Assembly: GCA_900291925.1 (NCBI GenBank)
Contig: UWYS01000011.1
Span: 496,001 to 560,000 of the forward strand
Direction of reading: 5' to 3'
From: Thecaphora thlaspeos
Taxonomy: Eukaryota; Basidiomycota; Ustilaginomycetes; Urocystidales; Glomosporiaceae
DNA length: 64,000 nucleotides
Shown: positions 1 through 11,500 of the stretch, piece by piece
How the letters are laid out: each line of letters starts with the position of its first letter
Numbering within the stretch: position 1 is the first letter of the stretch
Position numbers and translations under genes: made by a program
The notes under the pieces: generated by a model
Database searches by the model: none
Told to the model about the DNA's origin: nothing
What the model saw: the letters and a program-made list of their open reading frames with translations, nothing else

Positions 1-416
1 CCCCTGCTCCTTGCACACATTGACTTACCCACTCCGTCTCGGCCTCACACGACGCTTCCATCGCTTCATCGATCCTTCGCGCGATCCATCCCTCACATCG
101 ACCCACGTCCCGCAGCGATCGCACTCGCAACCGCGTCTCCCTCGGAGAGCGAACTCGGTCCCGCTCGCCAGCTTATCCGAAGCGCGCGCTTCCAGACCCC
201 GTCATCGTTGCTCGCCCAGGAAGAGGAACATGCTTGGTCTCGAGCCTCGACTCAAGTCTTCCCCGCCACCAATTCCCACCTTCGCTCAGCTTCTCGCCTG
301 CTCGCAGCCCACACAGCAGCCAGCAGACCGGCGGTCTCGCCCCTCTTTGACACCAACACCCTCGCAGCCCCTCCTCTAAGCCCTGGCACCAAGCTTGTCG
401 CTTCGAAGTCGGATAC
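1..416 (+). other. 5' flank of CCR4, pyrimidine-rich
   Basis: No gene is supported here. The plus strand is C/T-rich (many TC, CC and CTC runs), as is common in fungal leaders and core promoters just upstream of a start codon. Open frames through this stretch are random products of high GC. It probably holds the CCR4 promoter and 5' UTR. No TATA box is obvious. Confidence 0.4.
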
Positions 417-3013
417 ATGTACCCCTCCCCTTCTCCATCACCGGCACCTTCGCCACCCGCCTTTCTCTATCTCAACTCCCACCATCACCAGTCCGGCAGC
501 CATGGCGGCGGTCCTCTCTCGGGCGGCAGTCAAGGCTCCTCGGGTCAAGGCAACCAGGGAGGCGCGTTCAGACCCAACGGCTCCGGCGCCTTTAACCCGG
601 TAGGCCGCTTCCCGCTGCCTGGGTCAGGGTGGCCCCCGCGTGGCGCCCAGCACCATGCCCATCACTCCCACCAGCAGAATCCGTCGCTCTCCTCTCTCCC
701 GGGGAGCCTTGGCCACTCTAGCGCGGCCTCGGGCAACAACGGCGGCCCTCCATCATCGCCGGCGTACGGCGGCCTCTCCGGCGGCCACCACCACCACCAC
801 TCGGCGCACGGCCCGCACGGCCTCTCGCACCTGGCCTCTCCGGCGACGCTGCACCCTTCGCAGAATCACATGGCGTCCACATCGTCGTCCAACGCGGCAT
901 CCCATTCTCCGCACTGGCAGCAGCAGCTGATCAAGGCAGAGGTGAGTTCCCTTCCGTCGCCCTTGTCCCCGTCGCCGTCCTGTCTCAGTCGTGCCTGGTC
1001 CCCACGGGCCTTTCTTCCGGATCGAGTGCTTGGCTTCTGACACTATCATCGCCTCCGCATGTATGTGGACTTGGCTTTCTCGGCTCCCGGCAGATCTCGC
1101 GCCAGTCTTCGTCGCCGCACCATCACGCACGGGCTGCGGCGCTGGCAGCACGCAGCGCGACGAGTTCCGCCATCACTATCCAGGACCCCAACAAGGGCAT
1201 CCAGGTGCCAGCCAGCGCTACCGCCAACGGCCTGTTTGTCGCCAAGAAGGAGACGGCGGCAGGCGGGGGCGGAGGCGGCGGGGCAGCAGCCGTGGCCGGC
1301 GATGACGCCAACGGAGCCAATGGCGAGGCGGGTAAGCGCGGCGCCGGTTCCATGGCCAACGGAGCGACAGACTCCAAGGCCAAGCAGACGTGGACCACCA
1401 TCGACATGGGCGGCCTCAGCCTCAAGAATGTCGCCAACGAGGTCTTCTGCTACTCATTCCTCACGTCGCTCTTCATCAACCACAACGCGCTCTCGACCAT
1501 CTCCGCAGACATTGTCAAGCTCAAGAACCTCACGGTGCTCGATGCATCGGGCAACAAGCTCATGTCGATCCCGCCGGAGCTCGGCATGCTCACCAGCCTG
1601 CGCGAGCTCTTCCTCTTCGACAACAATCTCGTCACGCTGCCTCCGGAGCTCGGGACACTCCACCAGCTTGAAACGCTCGGGATTGAGGGCAACCCGCTTA
1701 GCGAGAACCTGCGGACGCTGGCGCAGCGCGAGGGGACTCAGGCCGTCATTGCCTACCTCCGGGACTCCTGCCCGGTGCCCCTGCCGCCGCCGGAACGCGA
1801 GTGGATCAGCATCGAGCCGGACGTCCCCGCGCAGCGCGATGCCTCCGATGGCGGACTGGCGCCACCCGCCGAGTCGTTCAACGTTCTCTGCTACAACGTC
1901 CTCTGCGATCGCTACGCGACGGCCAACATGTACGGCTACACGCCGAGCTGGGCGCTGGCGTGGGAGTACCGCAAGGAGTTCATCCTGCAGGAGGTGATGA
2001 GCTACAGCGCCGACGTCTGCTGTCTGCAGGAGGTCGACATGGAGCAGTACGAGGACTACTTCCTCCATCACCTCTCGCAGCAGGACTACGAGGGCGTCTT
2101 CTGGCCAAAGTCGCGCGCGCGGACGATGCGCGACGAGGAGAAGCGCCACGTTGACGGTTGTGCGACGTTCTTCAAGTCGAGCAAGTACCAGCTGATCGAG
2201 AAGCAGCTGATCGAGTTCAACCAGATCGCCCTCCAGCGGCCGGACTTCAAGAAGACTGAGGACATGTTCAACCGCGTCATGACCAAGGACAACATTGCCG
2301 TCGTCGCATTGCTCGAGAACCGCGAGAGCGGGTCGCGGATGATCGTGGCCAACGTCCACATCCACTGGGACCCCGAGTTCCGCGACGTCAAGCTAGTCCA
2401 GGTCGCCATGATGATGGACGAGCTGGAAAAGGTTGGCAACCGCTTCGCCAAGCTGCCCGCCAAGCTCAACGTCGCCGAGGGCTTCCCACCGGCGCCCAAG
2501 TACACCGAGTGCAACCAGATCCCCACCATCATCTGCGGTGACTTCAACTCGGTCCCGCAGAGCGGCGTCTACGACTACCTCAGTGGCGGCGGCATCGGCG
2601 GCGACCACGAGGACTTTATGGACCACGTCTACGGCAACTACACGGCCGAGGGGCTTAGCCATGCCTACCAGCTCAAGAGCGCCTACGCCAACGTCGGCGA
2701 GCTGCCGTTCACCAACTACACGCCCAACTTCGAAGGCGTGATCGATTACATGTGGTACAACACCAACGCGCTCGCCGTCACCGGGCTGCTCGGCGAGGTG
2801 GACAAGGGCTACCTCGGCAAGGTCGTTGGCTTCCCCAACGCTCACTTCCCCTCGGACCACGTCTGCATCCTGGCTGAGTACCGCATCAAGCATCCAAACA
2901 GCGGCAGCACCGGGCCAAAGGCGAGGGCGGTCGACTTTGGCTCGCACAACAACAACAATAGCGGCAGCGGCTACAGGGATCGTGAGAGGAACGGCGACCG
3001 GGATCGACGATAG
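417..3013 (+). CDS. CCR4: CCR4 deadenylase, catalytic subunit of CCR4-NOT
   Basis: Poly(A)-specific exonuclease that shortens mRNA tails in the cytoplasm as part of CCR4-NOT. Two exons, 417-941 and 1094-3013, with a GTGAGT...CAG intron (942-1093) in phase 0; predicted 814 residues. Residues 1-270 are low-complexity, rich in Ser, His, Gly and Pro. Leucine-rich repeats that in yeast dock onto Caf1/Pop2 follow (about 280-375). The C-terminal endonuclease/exonuclease/phosphatase domain (about 435-775) begins at FNVLCYNVLC. It keeps the metal and catalytic motifs CLQEVD, HIHWDPEF, CGDFNSVP and FPSDHVCILAEY. The ATG at 417 is the only upstream in-frame methionine before the conserved region. The C-terminal tail is Asn/Arg-rich. 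The EEP plus LRR order separates Ccr4 from Nocturnin and Angel relatives, so the call is firm. Confidence 0.96.
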
Positions 3014-4011
3014 AGGTCCGTCGAGCACGTCGCTCCTTCCGTCTGCTCCGCTCCTTCCTACCCCTTCGCTTACCTTTCTTTCTGACAGCGTACCGACTTA
3101 GATTAGCGTACGTCGGATTTCGCGGGACAGCAGCAGCTAGCAGCAGCAGCAGCGGGACATTGTCGGCACGCGCGCCGTCACACAATCCTTCTTTCTATGC
3201 GAAGCGTGCCGACCGCCTACCTTGCTCGATCGACGGTCTTGCCGGCCTCGACGTCGTTGCCTGACGCGAAGCTTTGGCCGTGCTCGTCTCCTCACCCCCC
3301 CCAGCCCTCCCCTGTAGTATTGCCCCCTACCCCTGTCTAGCACTATCGTCGCGTCCAGAGCCTCTTCTTGTGCGCAGCTCACCTTAGTAGTAGTAGCCGT
3401 TATTTCCTCTCGTTTCGACACCATCCACCAAGCAGTCTGTACAACAACAGGAGGGGCGTTTTCTTCTCTCTTTCTCTTTCCACTCTACTTGTCACTCACC
3501 TTAACTTGCTTTCCTGGCGCACGTTCTCCCTACACCTCTCTCTACCACCGCCATCAAGCGATGGAGTCTCGGTTGCATGCGATGCCCCCCTCTCCCCTCT
3601 TTCTTTCACTTCTAGTCCATACTTTCCTGTTCTTCTCCGTAGCTACACTCTTGCTCTGCCCTTTCTTCCCTCTTCTTTTCTCTTCCTTTTTCCTTTTTCT
3701 ACACCCCTTCCACCCCGCCACCCCCTCTCCGTGTCTCGTAGCCACCGTCTTGACTGACTGTCTACTCACGTCGTGTACCTCTCAACCAAGTCGAATCTCG
3801 AAGCGCGATGTTCTTTACTGTCTATCGTCGTTCTCGGGAAGTGTGGTGTGTTGGTTCGCTGTGCAAGGGCGGTATGCGTTCAGAGTGGGGGGGTATAAGA
3901 GTCTCTCGATGTGTTACAGGTAGGGTAGAAGTGCATGGTTCAACCTTCGTTGCAGCGTCGATGCGCGATGGTAGAGGGAAGATGAAGGGCGGAAGGGAGG
4001 AGGCTGGGGGA
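3014..4011. other. Convergent intergenic region with a strong pyrimidine strand
   Basis: This lies between the ends of CCR4 (+) and SSN3 (-). From about 3365 to 3790 the plus strand is almost wholly C/T with few purines, rich in CTCTTTC and TTTTC words. Open frames here are Ser/Leu/Pro low-complexity and match no family I know. It most likely holds the two 3' UTRs and termination signals. No RNA gene was seen. Confidence 0.4.
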
Positions 4012-5918
4012 CTATACGATCTTCTGTCTCTTACTCCTACTAGCGTTAGCCGTTGCCGCGCCCACCATACCACCTTTTGCCTGTATTGTTGTCGTCGTCG
4101 TCCCCGTCCCTGCTACTGCTGCTGCTGCTTGCGCTGTTGCTGTTGCGATATTGATAGACGACGACGTAGATCCCGGTAGGGAAGTTACCGTGGTATTCCC
4201 CACTGAATTGACACCAGTAACGGTGATATTGGGAGGCTCTATGACACCACCTGTCGAAGCACCTCTGGATGCGTAAGCGACTGCACTGTGATGATTCGAT
4301 CCTACCCTAGACCCACCACCGCCCACTGCGGGATGGAGGTTGGTATTCGACGAAGATGTGATGGGTACGATGGCGTTGCTCTTCATTTTTGGATCTAGAT
4401 CATCGTGTACCACCCTGCGCGTAGGGTAGGAGGTGAAGGGTTGTCTCAAACTGGCAAATGCGTTCAAGGTAGGTCGTGGTTCCTCGTTCACCCACGGATG
4501 TTGCAACGCTTCAGAGGCTGTGAGTCGTTTCGTTGGGTCGTATTGAAGGAGTGCGTCGAATAGCTCGTAACCCCCCTGCGAACGAGCTCGGTTTGCGTAC
4601 CATGTGTGTAGATTTTTCGGGTAGTTGTCCAGACGAAGGTGGGGCCACCAGCCTTTGTAGTCTGGCATTGTCTCGATCGCCGCCCATCGTGCCTTGGAAG
4701 GCGAACCGAGGATCTCGACGATGCGTTTCAGTTGGTCGCTGGTGGTCGTCGATGGCGGATGGGCGGAGGAGGTGGGATGGATGGGAGAAGGCAGGACTTG
4801 TTAGGTGAGTTCGTCGCTCCTGACCTTGTCCAATGCAAGAACTCATCTTGACCTTATCCAATGCAAAGAGAGGGGAGGAGGAGGAGGAAAGGCGGCCGAC
4901 GGTGTACTCACGTCTGGAACGGCGCGGCCTTGGTCTTTGGATCCATCTTTGCCTCCTCGCCCTTGAACATGGGGCGCAGTGCCAGAAGTTCTCCCCAGAT
5001 GCAGCCCACGGCCCACACGTCGATGGCGGTGGTGTAATGGCGTGCGCCCAGGAGCAGTTCGGGGGCGCGGTACCAGATGGTGACGACGACCTTGTCACCG
5101 GTATAGAGGCTCTGCAGCGGCTCGCTGTAGAGCCTGGCGAGACCGAGGTCTCCGATCTTGACGACGCCGTTGCTGGTTACGAGGATGTTTGCGGGCTTGA
5201 GGTCGCGGTGGAGGACCCAGTTGCGGTGGAGGTAGGCGACGCCGTTGAGGAGTTGCCAGAGGATGCTCTTGAGCACGCCAAGGGCGATGGGCGCGCGCAG
5301 CACGGCAGAGTGGTGGTGTATGAGCTGGAGGAGGTCGTGCTCGGCATACTCAAAGACCATGTAGATGCTCTTGTCCTCGAGTCGCACCTCAAAGAGCGAG
5401 GTGACGTTGACGTGGTCCAGCTCACGGTTGAGGGCGATTTCGCGCATCGCACTCTGGCTGATGCCCGTGTACTGCGAGGCTTCCGACTCTTTGCTGTCTG
5501 GCTTGAACTTTTTGATGGCGTAGATCTGGCCCGACGCTCGGTCTGCGGAGGAGGAAGGGGACGGGGACGATGGTGAGGAGGAGGAGCAGGAGGAGGAAGA
5601 GGAGAAGGGATTGGCGGTGGAGGGATCGACGTTGGGAGGGGAGCGTAAACGGGCCTTGTAGACGCGTCCGTAGGTGCCGGACGAGATAAAGCCGAGGATG
5701 TGGTAGGTGGAGAGGACGGAGCGGCGGACAGTGTCGCGATAGGCGCGGTAGGCGGACATTGTGGATGAGGGCGACGAGGAAGAGGGGACGTGTCGCTGTG
5801 CGAGGGTGTGGGCATCCTGGAACGAGGCGAGCGAGGGGCGCTGCGGCGGGATGAGCGGCGATGCGGACGACGGCATGTTTTGGGCGGCGGTGGACGAAGG
5901 CTGGCGGGTGGGGCCCAT
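4012..5918 (-). CDS. SSN3: Mediator kinase-module cyclin-dependent kinase Ssn3/CDK8
   Basis: Cyclin-C-dependent Ser/Thr kinase of the Mediator kinase module; it represses or tunes RNA polymerase II transcription in the nucleus. Exons on the minus strand are 5918-4912 and 4738-4012. The intron 4911-4739 has a GTGAGT donor and CAG acceptor, and splicing gives [15 protein letters not shown], colinear with CDK8. Predicted 577 residues. The glycine loop [15 protein letters not shown] is near residue 73. The CDK8-type helix reads [14 protein letters not shown] in place of the usual SMSAx[32 protein letters not shown] and the C-lobe are all present. The DFG-equivalent is DLG, where animals have DMG. 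A Ser-rich insert of about 35 residues sits between beta strands 2 and 3. I chose the ATG at 5918: the open frame runs upstream to 6149 but without an ATG. The C-terminal 150 residues are disordered and end in SKRQKIV, a possible nuclear signal. Confidence 0.95.
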
Positions 5919-6402
5919 AAGGGTGATGGGAGGGCCAAGGTGCTGGCAAGCTGATCGAGGGGGGGAGCAGGAGGAGCGGGGAGGAGGGGGAGAAGGGCAA
6001 GGGCAAGGTGCTGCGGTGACGGGCGACGGGCGACGGGCGGGTGTGGGCGTACGAGGGAGGCGCGCCCACTTTGACAGGTGCCTCTGCCGACGCAACCTTT
6101 TCGCCTGCGCACAAAGCAAAGAAAAGTAAGAATCAAGAATCGCACGCAAACGTCACGCAAACGTCACGCGCGCTTGGGCCAGCACCGCCCGTACGTCCTT
6201 TTGTATCGGCCGGTTTGTTGGGGTAGCCCGATTTGTAATCGCGGCGCCTTTCACGCTGGCCGATTTAGTATCCGCCGTTTTGTTAGGGCAGCCCGATTCG
6301 TAGTCGCGGCTCCTTCCTTGTCCACCGCCTCGTCCCCCGTTCTGCCTTCTCTTCCCGCCACCACCCATCCTCCTCTTCCTTCCCCTCACCCCGACATCGA
6401 CG
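5919..6402. promoter_or_regulatory. Divergent promoter region SSN3 / SDR-like gene, with a 65-bp-spaced duplicated block
   Basis: The two genes face away from each other, so both promoters lie here. Two copies of a roughly 50-bp block start at 6203 and 6268 (65 bp apart) and agree at about 42 of 50 positions by hand alignment; shared core words are AGCCCGATT and TCGCGGC. Just upstream, 6141-6170 holds two copies of CACGCAAACGT giving two ACGTCACG words, which resemble CRE/ATF sites. Function is inferred from position only. Confidence 0.5.
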
Positions 6403-8223
6403 ATGCCCGTCCACTTTCTTGCAGACTGGGTCTCGTCGCACATCCCCTCAGAGTACTACGCTTCCATCGCCGCAGCACTCGTCGCCACCAGCTTTCTCAA
6501 GACCTGGTCCGCCGGTCCCAAGCTCCTCGAAATCGAAGAGCAACACGACGCTTCACCCTCCCCCTCCCCATCCTCCTCCCCATCCTCCTCCCCATCCCCC
6601 TCTCGCGACGCCAACGGCGACTTCGCGTCCACAACGCTACCCGCCCTACGCGACCTCCACGGCCGCGTTGTCCTCGTCGCCTCGGGCGCCTTCTCCCCCG
6701 TAGGGCTCGTCACGCTCTCCTCCCTCGCCCACCGCGGAGCACAGATCATCGCCCTCACACCTACGCTCCGCTCGCCGCGTATCCTCCAGCTCGTCGCGCT
6801 CCTGCGCAGTAGCACAAACAACCAACTCATCTACGCCGAACAGTGCAACCTCTCTGACCTCTCCTCCGTCTCATCCTTTGCCGCAAAGTGGAACCAGGGA
6901 GACACCGCTACAGCCGGTCCCAGCGGCGGCGGCAAGGGCGGCGCGAGGAGGTTGGACATCCTCCTCTTCCTGCCGTCGGAAGAGAGCGTCTATTCGATCG
7001 GGCACGGCGTCAAGCCCTCGCGTCATCACCCGCGCTACGAACGCGCCTACGTCGACGAAGTGCTCTCGCGCTTCCACCTCGTCAACTCGCTCCTACCGAG
7101 CCTCCTCCTCCTACCACCCGACAGGGACATCCGCATCGTCTCGGCCATATCACCCTGGTACGCCGCCGGCGCACGCTCCTTTGACGCCATCACCGAGGAC
7201 CCGGCCTCGAAGTCCTACCAGCTCTCGACAGCCGAACCGTGGCGCATACACGGCGCGACGTCGCTGCGCTGGTACGCCCTGATGCGCGAACTGCAGAGGA
7301 GGCTCCACCTCCTAGCCGAGGCCGACACCAGCCCGAGGGATAAGCTGCCCGGTATCAATCCAGAGGCCACCGTACCCGTCGGGATAGGAGCGAAACAGCA
7401 GCAAGGACAGGAAGGAGGCCTCCATAAGAGGAAGAGCAACATCTCTACAATCTGCATCTCGACCGGATTCGAGAGGAATGCCGACGTACTGGCGTTCCTG
7501 ACGCCACCCAACGACGTCAATGAGATCGACCTCTATGCGGTCGACAACGAAGACGACGAGGACGAGGACGAAGCGAGAACGACGAAACAGAAGGACAACA
7601 ACGACGACAACGACGACGCAACGACCAAGCTCAAAGCAGCCATCGACCCTCGTCGCCTCGCCTCCGACCGATCCAGCAGAGCGACACGAACGACGGCCTC
7701 TCTCCGGACACTCCATTCGCTCCCCTCTTCCACCAGCTCAACCACCTTCTCATCTACCCTCTCCACCCTCCCATCGCTGCTCACGCGGATACTTTGCTAC
7801 ATGCTACTAACACTTCTCTGGCCCTTTATCTGGCTCATGACACAAAGTCCGGCCACCTCCTCCAACTCCTACATCTGGGCCATGACGAAACGCCTCGAAT
7901 CCGACATGGACTATCTCTATCGACTCTCCTCACCCTCCCGTCTACATGTCGAGATTCAAAACGACACTATATCTACAAAAGAGAAAAAAAGACGGATCGT
8001 CAGATTACCGTTGAGAGGAGGTGAGGTGTATAGAGCTGGAAGGATCGTTAGACCTACCATACCACTTTGGTTGCTTGAAGAGGAAGAACAGGGAAGGGGG
8101 TTTGCAAGGTTGTGGAAGGACGAGGAAAAAAAGGTGGAAATGTTGCTGGGACGCGCAAAAAGACCCGGTCGTGATGAAGGTGTCGACGAGAAGAGGTGGT
8201 GCAAGGTCGCAAGGGGGCGATAA
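6403..8223 (+). CDS. Membrane-anchored short-chain dehydrogenase/reductase-like protein
   Basis: Single-exon gene, 606 residues, exact role unknown. The N-terminus (about 10-35, YYASIAAALVATSFL) could be a membrane anchor. A Rossmann-type start follows near residue 88 (GRVVLVASGAFSPVGLVTL), where a glycine-containing turn replaces a textbook GxxxGxG. Later strands look SDR-like: ILLFLPSEE, IRIVSAISPWYAAGARSF, and a helix with SLRWYALMRELQRRL where an active YxxxK would sit. A clear YxxxK is not seen, so catalysis is uncertain. After residue 375 there is an acidic low-complexity insert, then a hydrophobic segment (ILCYMLLTLLWPFIWLM, about 464-480), and a basic C-terminal tail. It resembles poorly characterised fungal membrane SDR-like proteins; I cannot assign a pathway. 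The start is the first ATG after the divergent promoter. Confidence 0.7.
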   Translation: MPVHFLADWVSSHIPSEYYASIAAALVATSFLKTWSAGPKLLEIEEQHDASPSPSPSSSPSSSPSPSRDANGDFASTTLPALRDLHGRVVLVASGAFSPVGLVTLSSLAHRGAQIIALTPTLRSPRILQLVALLRSSTNNQLIYAEQCNLSDLSSVSSFAAKWNQGDTATAGPSGGGKGGARRLDILLFLPSEESVYSIGHGVKPSRHHPRYERAYVDEVLSRFHLVNSLLPSLLLLPPDRDIRIVSAISPWYAAGARSFDAITEDPASKSYQLSTAEPWRIHGATSLRWYALMRELQRRLHLLAEADTSPRDKLPGINPEATVPVGIGAKQQQGQEGGLHKRKSNISTICISTGFERNADVLAFLTPPNDVNEIDLYAVDNEDDEDEDEARTTKQKDNNDDNDDATTKLKAAIDPRRLASDRSSRATRTTASLRTLHSLPSSTSSTTFSSTLSTLPSLLTRILCYMLLTLLWPFIWLMTQSPATSSNSYIWAMTKRLESDMDYLYRLSSPSRLHVEIQNDTISTKEKKRRIVRLPLRGGEVYRAGRIVRPTIPLWLLEEEEQGRGFARLWKDEEKKVEMLLGRAKRPGRDEGVDEKRWCKVARGR

Positions 8224-8518
8224 TTGTAGCGTTTCTTCCGGGCGAGTCCGAGAGTGGTACAGTAGTAGCTTGGGTACGATGTGCGGTTTGTGGTACATGG
8301 TTCACGGGTCAAAAGTGAGTGAGGAACGAAAAGGCACCCGGGGGGGGGAAGGGTATATATCGAGTCTACAGAGAGGAAGCAAGGTAAAAGGGGGCGGGGA
8401 GGAGCAACAGCAAGACCCTCCGACCTTTTTAGATCTGCGAGAGGACCGACGGTCGCAATCTCTGTCCCGTCTGCTGCATCGCGCTAGGCGTCGCCGCGAG
8501 GCTGACGAACCTCTTTGC
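8224..8518. other. Convergent intergenic region
   Basis: Lies between the 3' ends of the SDR-like gene (+) and SMC4 (-). It holds a nine-G run near 8340 followed by GGGTATATATCG near 8350. Open frames here only continue from or shadow the flanking genes. Probably 3' UTRs. Confidence 0.35.
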
Positions 8519-11500
8519 CTACAGCGCCGTCGCGGTCGCTGCCATCGTCGATCCCGCCATGCCGAGTCCGACTCCCTGACGTCCGGGCGTCTTGAGCGAT
8601 AACATGCTCTGATTGTGCGTCAACCCTGCCGCACCCGCTAGAAGGTTTCCCTCGTTCTCCTTTCCCTTTTTGTCCTGCTTGTCCTCCTCGCCCAGCTCCC
8701 TGTTGTCGATCGCGATGCTCTTGGTGCAGTTGGCCGTCTTGTACACGCCCACCAACCTGCTGCTCAGCTCAAACATGTTGTTTCGCAGCGAGATGATGAT
8801 AAACTGCGCGCCCTTTGTGCGTTCCTTGATCAGGTTCGCGACGATGCTGACGTTGCGGAAGTCGAGCGCCGCATCAATCTCGTCCATCACGTAGAGCGGC
8901 GTCGGCTTAAAGACGTGCAGCGCAAACACGAGCGCCAGCGACGAGAGCGTCTTTTCGCCTCCCGAGAGGTTCGAGATGTTCTTCCAGCTCTTCTTGGGCG
9001 GCATCACGCTAAAGATGATGCCTTCCGAGAATGGGTCCAGGCTGTCGACCAGCTCCAGCTCCGCGTTGCCGCCCAGCGTGATGGTCTGGTACATCTCCTT
9101 GAGCTTCGACGTGATGATGCCGAAGCCAGCCATGAAGTTCTCCAGCCGCTGCTTGCGCAGGTCGTCGTACCGCCGCTTGGCAGAGTCGCGCTCCTCGGTC
9201 GTCGCCTCGAGATCGCGCGCGCGCTGCAGGAACTCTTGCTCGCGCTTGCGGTACTCAGCCAGGACGGAGAGGTTGCCCTGCCCCTTGACCACCTTCTCCT
9301 CGTACACGACGATCTCGGCCTTGATGCTTTCCTTGTCGATCGCACGCAACTCGTCCTCCGGGTACTCTTGCAGCTCTAGCGGCGGCTCCTCGTCCTCGTC
9401 GTCTTCCTCTTCTCCCTCATCCTCTCCGCCATCGACGTCGCCGGTGGCGCTCGGCTTGACGCTGCGCTTCTTGGGGGACCTTGCTTGTTGACCGCCCGCT
9501 TTGGAGGCTTCGCCACCACCTTGCTCCTGCTCCTGGGCGTTGTCCTCTTCCTCCTCATCGTCGTCGCCGTCGATTTCGTGGAGGACAAGCTGGGCGTGCT
9601 TGTCCTGCCAGTGCTTGAGGCGCTTCTCGTTGTCGCCGAAAGACCGCTCGTTGTCCTCGAGCTTCTGCTTGATCTCCATCTCGAGCGCGCGGAACGCGTT
9701 GGCCGACTCGGAGCGCTCGTCGAGCTGCGCCTTGATCTCGTCGCGCTCCTCCTGCTTCGCCTCCATGACGTCCTGCGCCTCGGCCACCTTGGCGCGCACG
9801 CTCTCGGCCGCCGCCGCCTTGCTCTCGATAGACTCGCGCAGCTCCTTGACCTCGTGCTCGAGCTCCTCGAGCGCATGCTGATTCTTCGCCATCGCGCCCT
9901 CGAGCTTCTTGACGTCCTTCTCCGCCTTGGACTTGGCCACCTCGGCCTTGGTGATCCGCTCCGAGCTGAGGTCGAGCATCTCCTTGATCCCGTCCACCTT
10001 GCTCTTCTGCATGCGCAGCGCGACGCCGCCGGCCTCGAGGATCTTTTCCTGGAGCGCCGCAATGTCGGCCTCGATCGCCTCGGTCTTCTCCGACAGCTTG
10101 GCAATTTCCTTGTTGAAGGCGGCGATCTGTCGGTCGAGCTCAGCTATCCGCTTGGCGTCCGAGGCGTCCGGCTTGCTCTGCGCCTTGAGCTCGGCGACGC
10201 GCTGCTTTGCCTCCTCGACCCGCTTCTCGCCAATCCCGAGGTCCATGCCGATCTTGTCGAGCGCCATCTCGATCTGCGGCGCGCGTCGCCGGTGGTTGTC
10301 GAGCATTGACTCGACCGTCAGGATGGACCCGAGCTGGCCGCGCAGCATCTCCTCGGCCGCGTAGCGGTCGCGCTCCATCTGCTGTAGCTGCTCGGGCAAG
10401 ACCTCGTCCGCGGCAAACTTTGAGCTCATCGCGCCGCGCGAGACCTTGTTGCCACCGCCGGACATGGTTCCGCTCTTGTCGATCAACTGGCCATCGAGCG
10501 TGACAACACGCCACCGCTTGGCCCCGTAAGCGATCCGGTTGGCGTGGGCCAGGTCGCGCGCGACGAGCGTGTCTCGCAGCTGGTGGTAGAAGGCGGCGGC
10601 GAAGCGATCGTCGCGTGGCTTGACCAGGTCGAAGAGCCGCGGGACGCCCTCGGGCGTCTCGATCGGCGCGAGCGCAGCCTTGTTGATCCCCAGGTTTTTG
10701 ACGACCATGAAGTTGCCACGTCCGAGGTTGTTCTTGCGGAGGTGCTCGATGCACGCCTGTCCCGTCTCGACCGTCTCGACGACGATGTTGTTGAGACCGA
10801 GGCAGGCGGTGCTGATGGCGACGTCGTACTTGTCGTCGATGACGCCGAGGTTGCCGAGGCGGCCGTGGAAGCCCTTGATCATGCCGAGCTCGGCCTGACG
10901 CGTGAGGCTCGAGAGGACATCGCCGCGCGACCGGTTGGCGCTGGCCGAGGCCTTGGCGTCGTCGGCCTTGCTACGCGCAACGCCGGCCTTTTGGCGCAGC
11001 TCGGCCTCCTGCGCCCGCATCTCCTGGAGCTGCTTCTCGCTCGACGAGATCTTGCGCTCGAGGTCTTTGCGCTCCTGCTCGAGGTTCTGCACTTCGGCGC
11101 TCTTGCCCTCGTTGTCGAGCTCGAGGTTGCGCAGCGCCTCCTTGGCCTCGGCAATGCTGTTCTCGATCTGCGCCGAGCGGCCGTCGAGCAGGTCGCGCTC
11201 CTCCCTGGCGACGTCGCGGGCGGCCGCCCTCTCGCTGATCTTGGCGGCCCAGGGCTGAAGCTCCTTTTGCTTCTTCTCGATGGCGGCGCTGAAGCCCTGC
11301 GTCTTCTCCTTGAGCGAGTCGCGAATCTTTTCCAGCTCGGCCTCCTCCTTTTCAAGCGACGCCTCAAGCCGGGCCAGCTCCGCCGAGACCTTTTCGATCT
11401 CCTCGGCAGAGTTACTCGCGGTCGAGCGCGCCTCCGAGGCGGAGTGATTGTCCTCGGAGAGGCTCTTGGTGCACTTCTTCCGCTTGCTCTCGAGGTGTTT

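Noticed and set aside
11..603. Overlapping open frames upstream of CCR4
   Set aside because: Arg/Pro/Ser low-complexity with no domain; they lie in a C/T-rich leader and overlap the CCR4 start in other frames.
5919..6149. N-terminal extension of Ssn3 up to 6149
   Set aside because: The codon at 6149 is TTG, not ATG, and the added residues are unconserved; first ATG is 5918.
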